NCBI RefSeq assembly: GCF_001642085.1
Contig: NZ_CP014699.1
Coordinates: 124,001-188,000, forward strand
Direction of reading: 5' to 3'
DNA from: Streptococcus pantholopis
Lineage (GTDB): Bacteria; Bacillota; Bacilli; Lactobacillales; Streptococcaceae
Length of the DNA stretch: 64,000 nt
Shown piece after piece: positions 63,819 to 64,000 of the stretch (the stretch's first letter is position 1; each line of letters starts with the position of its first letter). Made by a program: the position numbers and the translations under genes. The notes under the pieces were generated by a model that saw nothing but the letters and a program-made list of their open reading frames with translations, searched no databases and was not told where the DNA came from.

Positions 63819-64000
63819 ATGGGAATTCATCAGAAAAGTGCGGCTCTTGATATCGCACAAATCAAAGCGCTGTCTAAGCTGGAAGGTCGCTTTCTTGACC
63901 GTAAACTGGCCAGAGATCAAGAACTGGCTGCTATCATCCGGGGGGAAGACGAGCGTCTGCTTTTAGTTATTGGCCCGTGTTCTTCAGACGATGAGAGGGC
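63819..64000 (+). CDS. DAHP synthase, second copy (N-terminal part)
   Basis: An ATG one base after the stop of the first copy starts MGIHQKSAALDIAQIK and reaches LLLVIGPCSSDDERA at the window edge, so it is a tandem paralogue cut off by the end of the window. Paralogues often differ in feedback control by phenylalanine or tyrosine; which this is cannot be told. Confidence 0.85.
   Translation, partial: MGIHQKSAALDIAQIKALSKLEGRFLDRKLARDQELAAIIRGEDERLLLVIGPCSSDDER

Overview
The window is chromosomal DNA of a low-GC Gram-positive bacterium, most probably a Streptococcus of the mutans group. The evidence is the streptococcal gene order (zapA-cvpA-mutS2-trxA-mutY; rpsF-ssb-rpsR; uvrA-pepP-comEB-efp-asp23-nusB; scrR-scrB / scrA-scrK; secA followed by tandem DAHP synthases), strong AGGAGG ribosome binding sites, a sortase-assembled pilus locus and a MutY without its Fe-S cysteines. 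I cannot name the species from sequence alone.

Layout. 1-7935: housekeeping (partial zapA, cvpA, mutS2, a PAP2 phosphatase, a MerR regulator divergent from an NAD(P)-binding dehydrogenase, trxA, mutY). 7998-8472: a compact transcription unit with a consensus promoter, a CcpA-like cre site inside that promoter, three tiny ORFs that all contain RYKNGD, and a terminator. 8844-17801: a pilus locus (coiled-coil protein, signal peptidase, 1655-aa LPXTG adhesin, LPXTG major pilin, class C sortase). 17990-26927: a peptide, transporter and two-component region with four short SD-led peptides (two near-identical 26-mers), six membrane/ABC genes, a truncated receiver-like protein and a LytTR regulator with its HPK10 kinase. 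A LytTR-type direct repeat lies in front of the peptides. 27597-41688: hydrolase, HTH-AbrB regulator, rpsF-ssb-rpsR, DUF1129, corA, uvrA, an Nmad2/Nmad3-like pair, pepP, comEB, efp, asp23, nusB. 41803-55761: sugar metabolism (an extra GH32 gene, the scr regulon, an RpiR regulator, a beta-glucoside-type EIIC with a GH1 6-phospho-beta-glucosidase, manA). 55900-60126: a strikingly AT-rich island with a DUF4097 gene, a hidden thiazolylpeptide (TOMM-type) precursor, an ABC transporter, a second ABC gene cut short, and an IS element that ends the island. 60167-64000: secA and two DAHP synthases.

Three groups of genes look accessory and peptide-based: the RYKNGD unit, the TYTYTRG-peptide/ABC/LytTR unit, and the thiazolylpeptide island. 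The second has the layout of a quorum-regulated bacteriocin or signalling locus. The third looks like a remnant that has lost its modification enzymes. Two island genes and one small gene elsewhere have a good SD in front of ATA rather than ATG, so ordinary gene callers miss or shorten them.

The chromosome also carries families of intergenic repeats, mostly between a promoter and the SD of the next gene. One family contains a hairpin whose arms differ between copies while the pairing is kept. No rRNA, tRNA or CRISPR array was seen.
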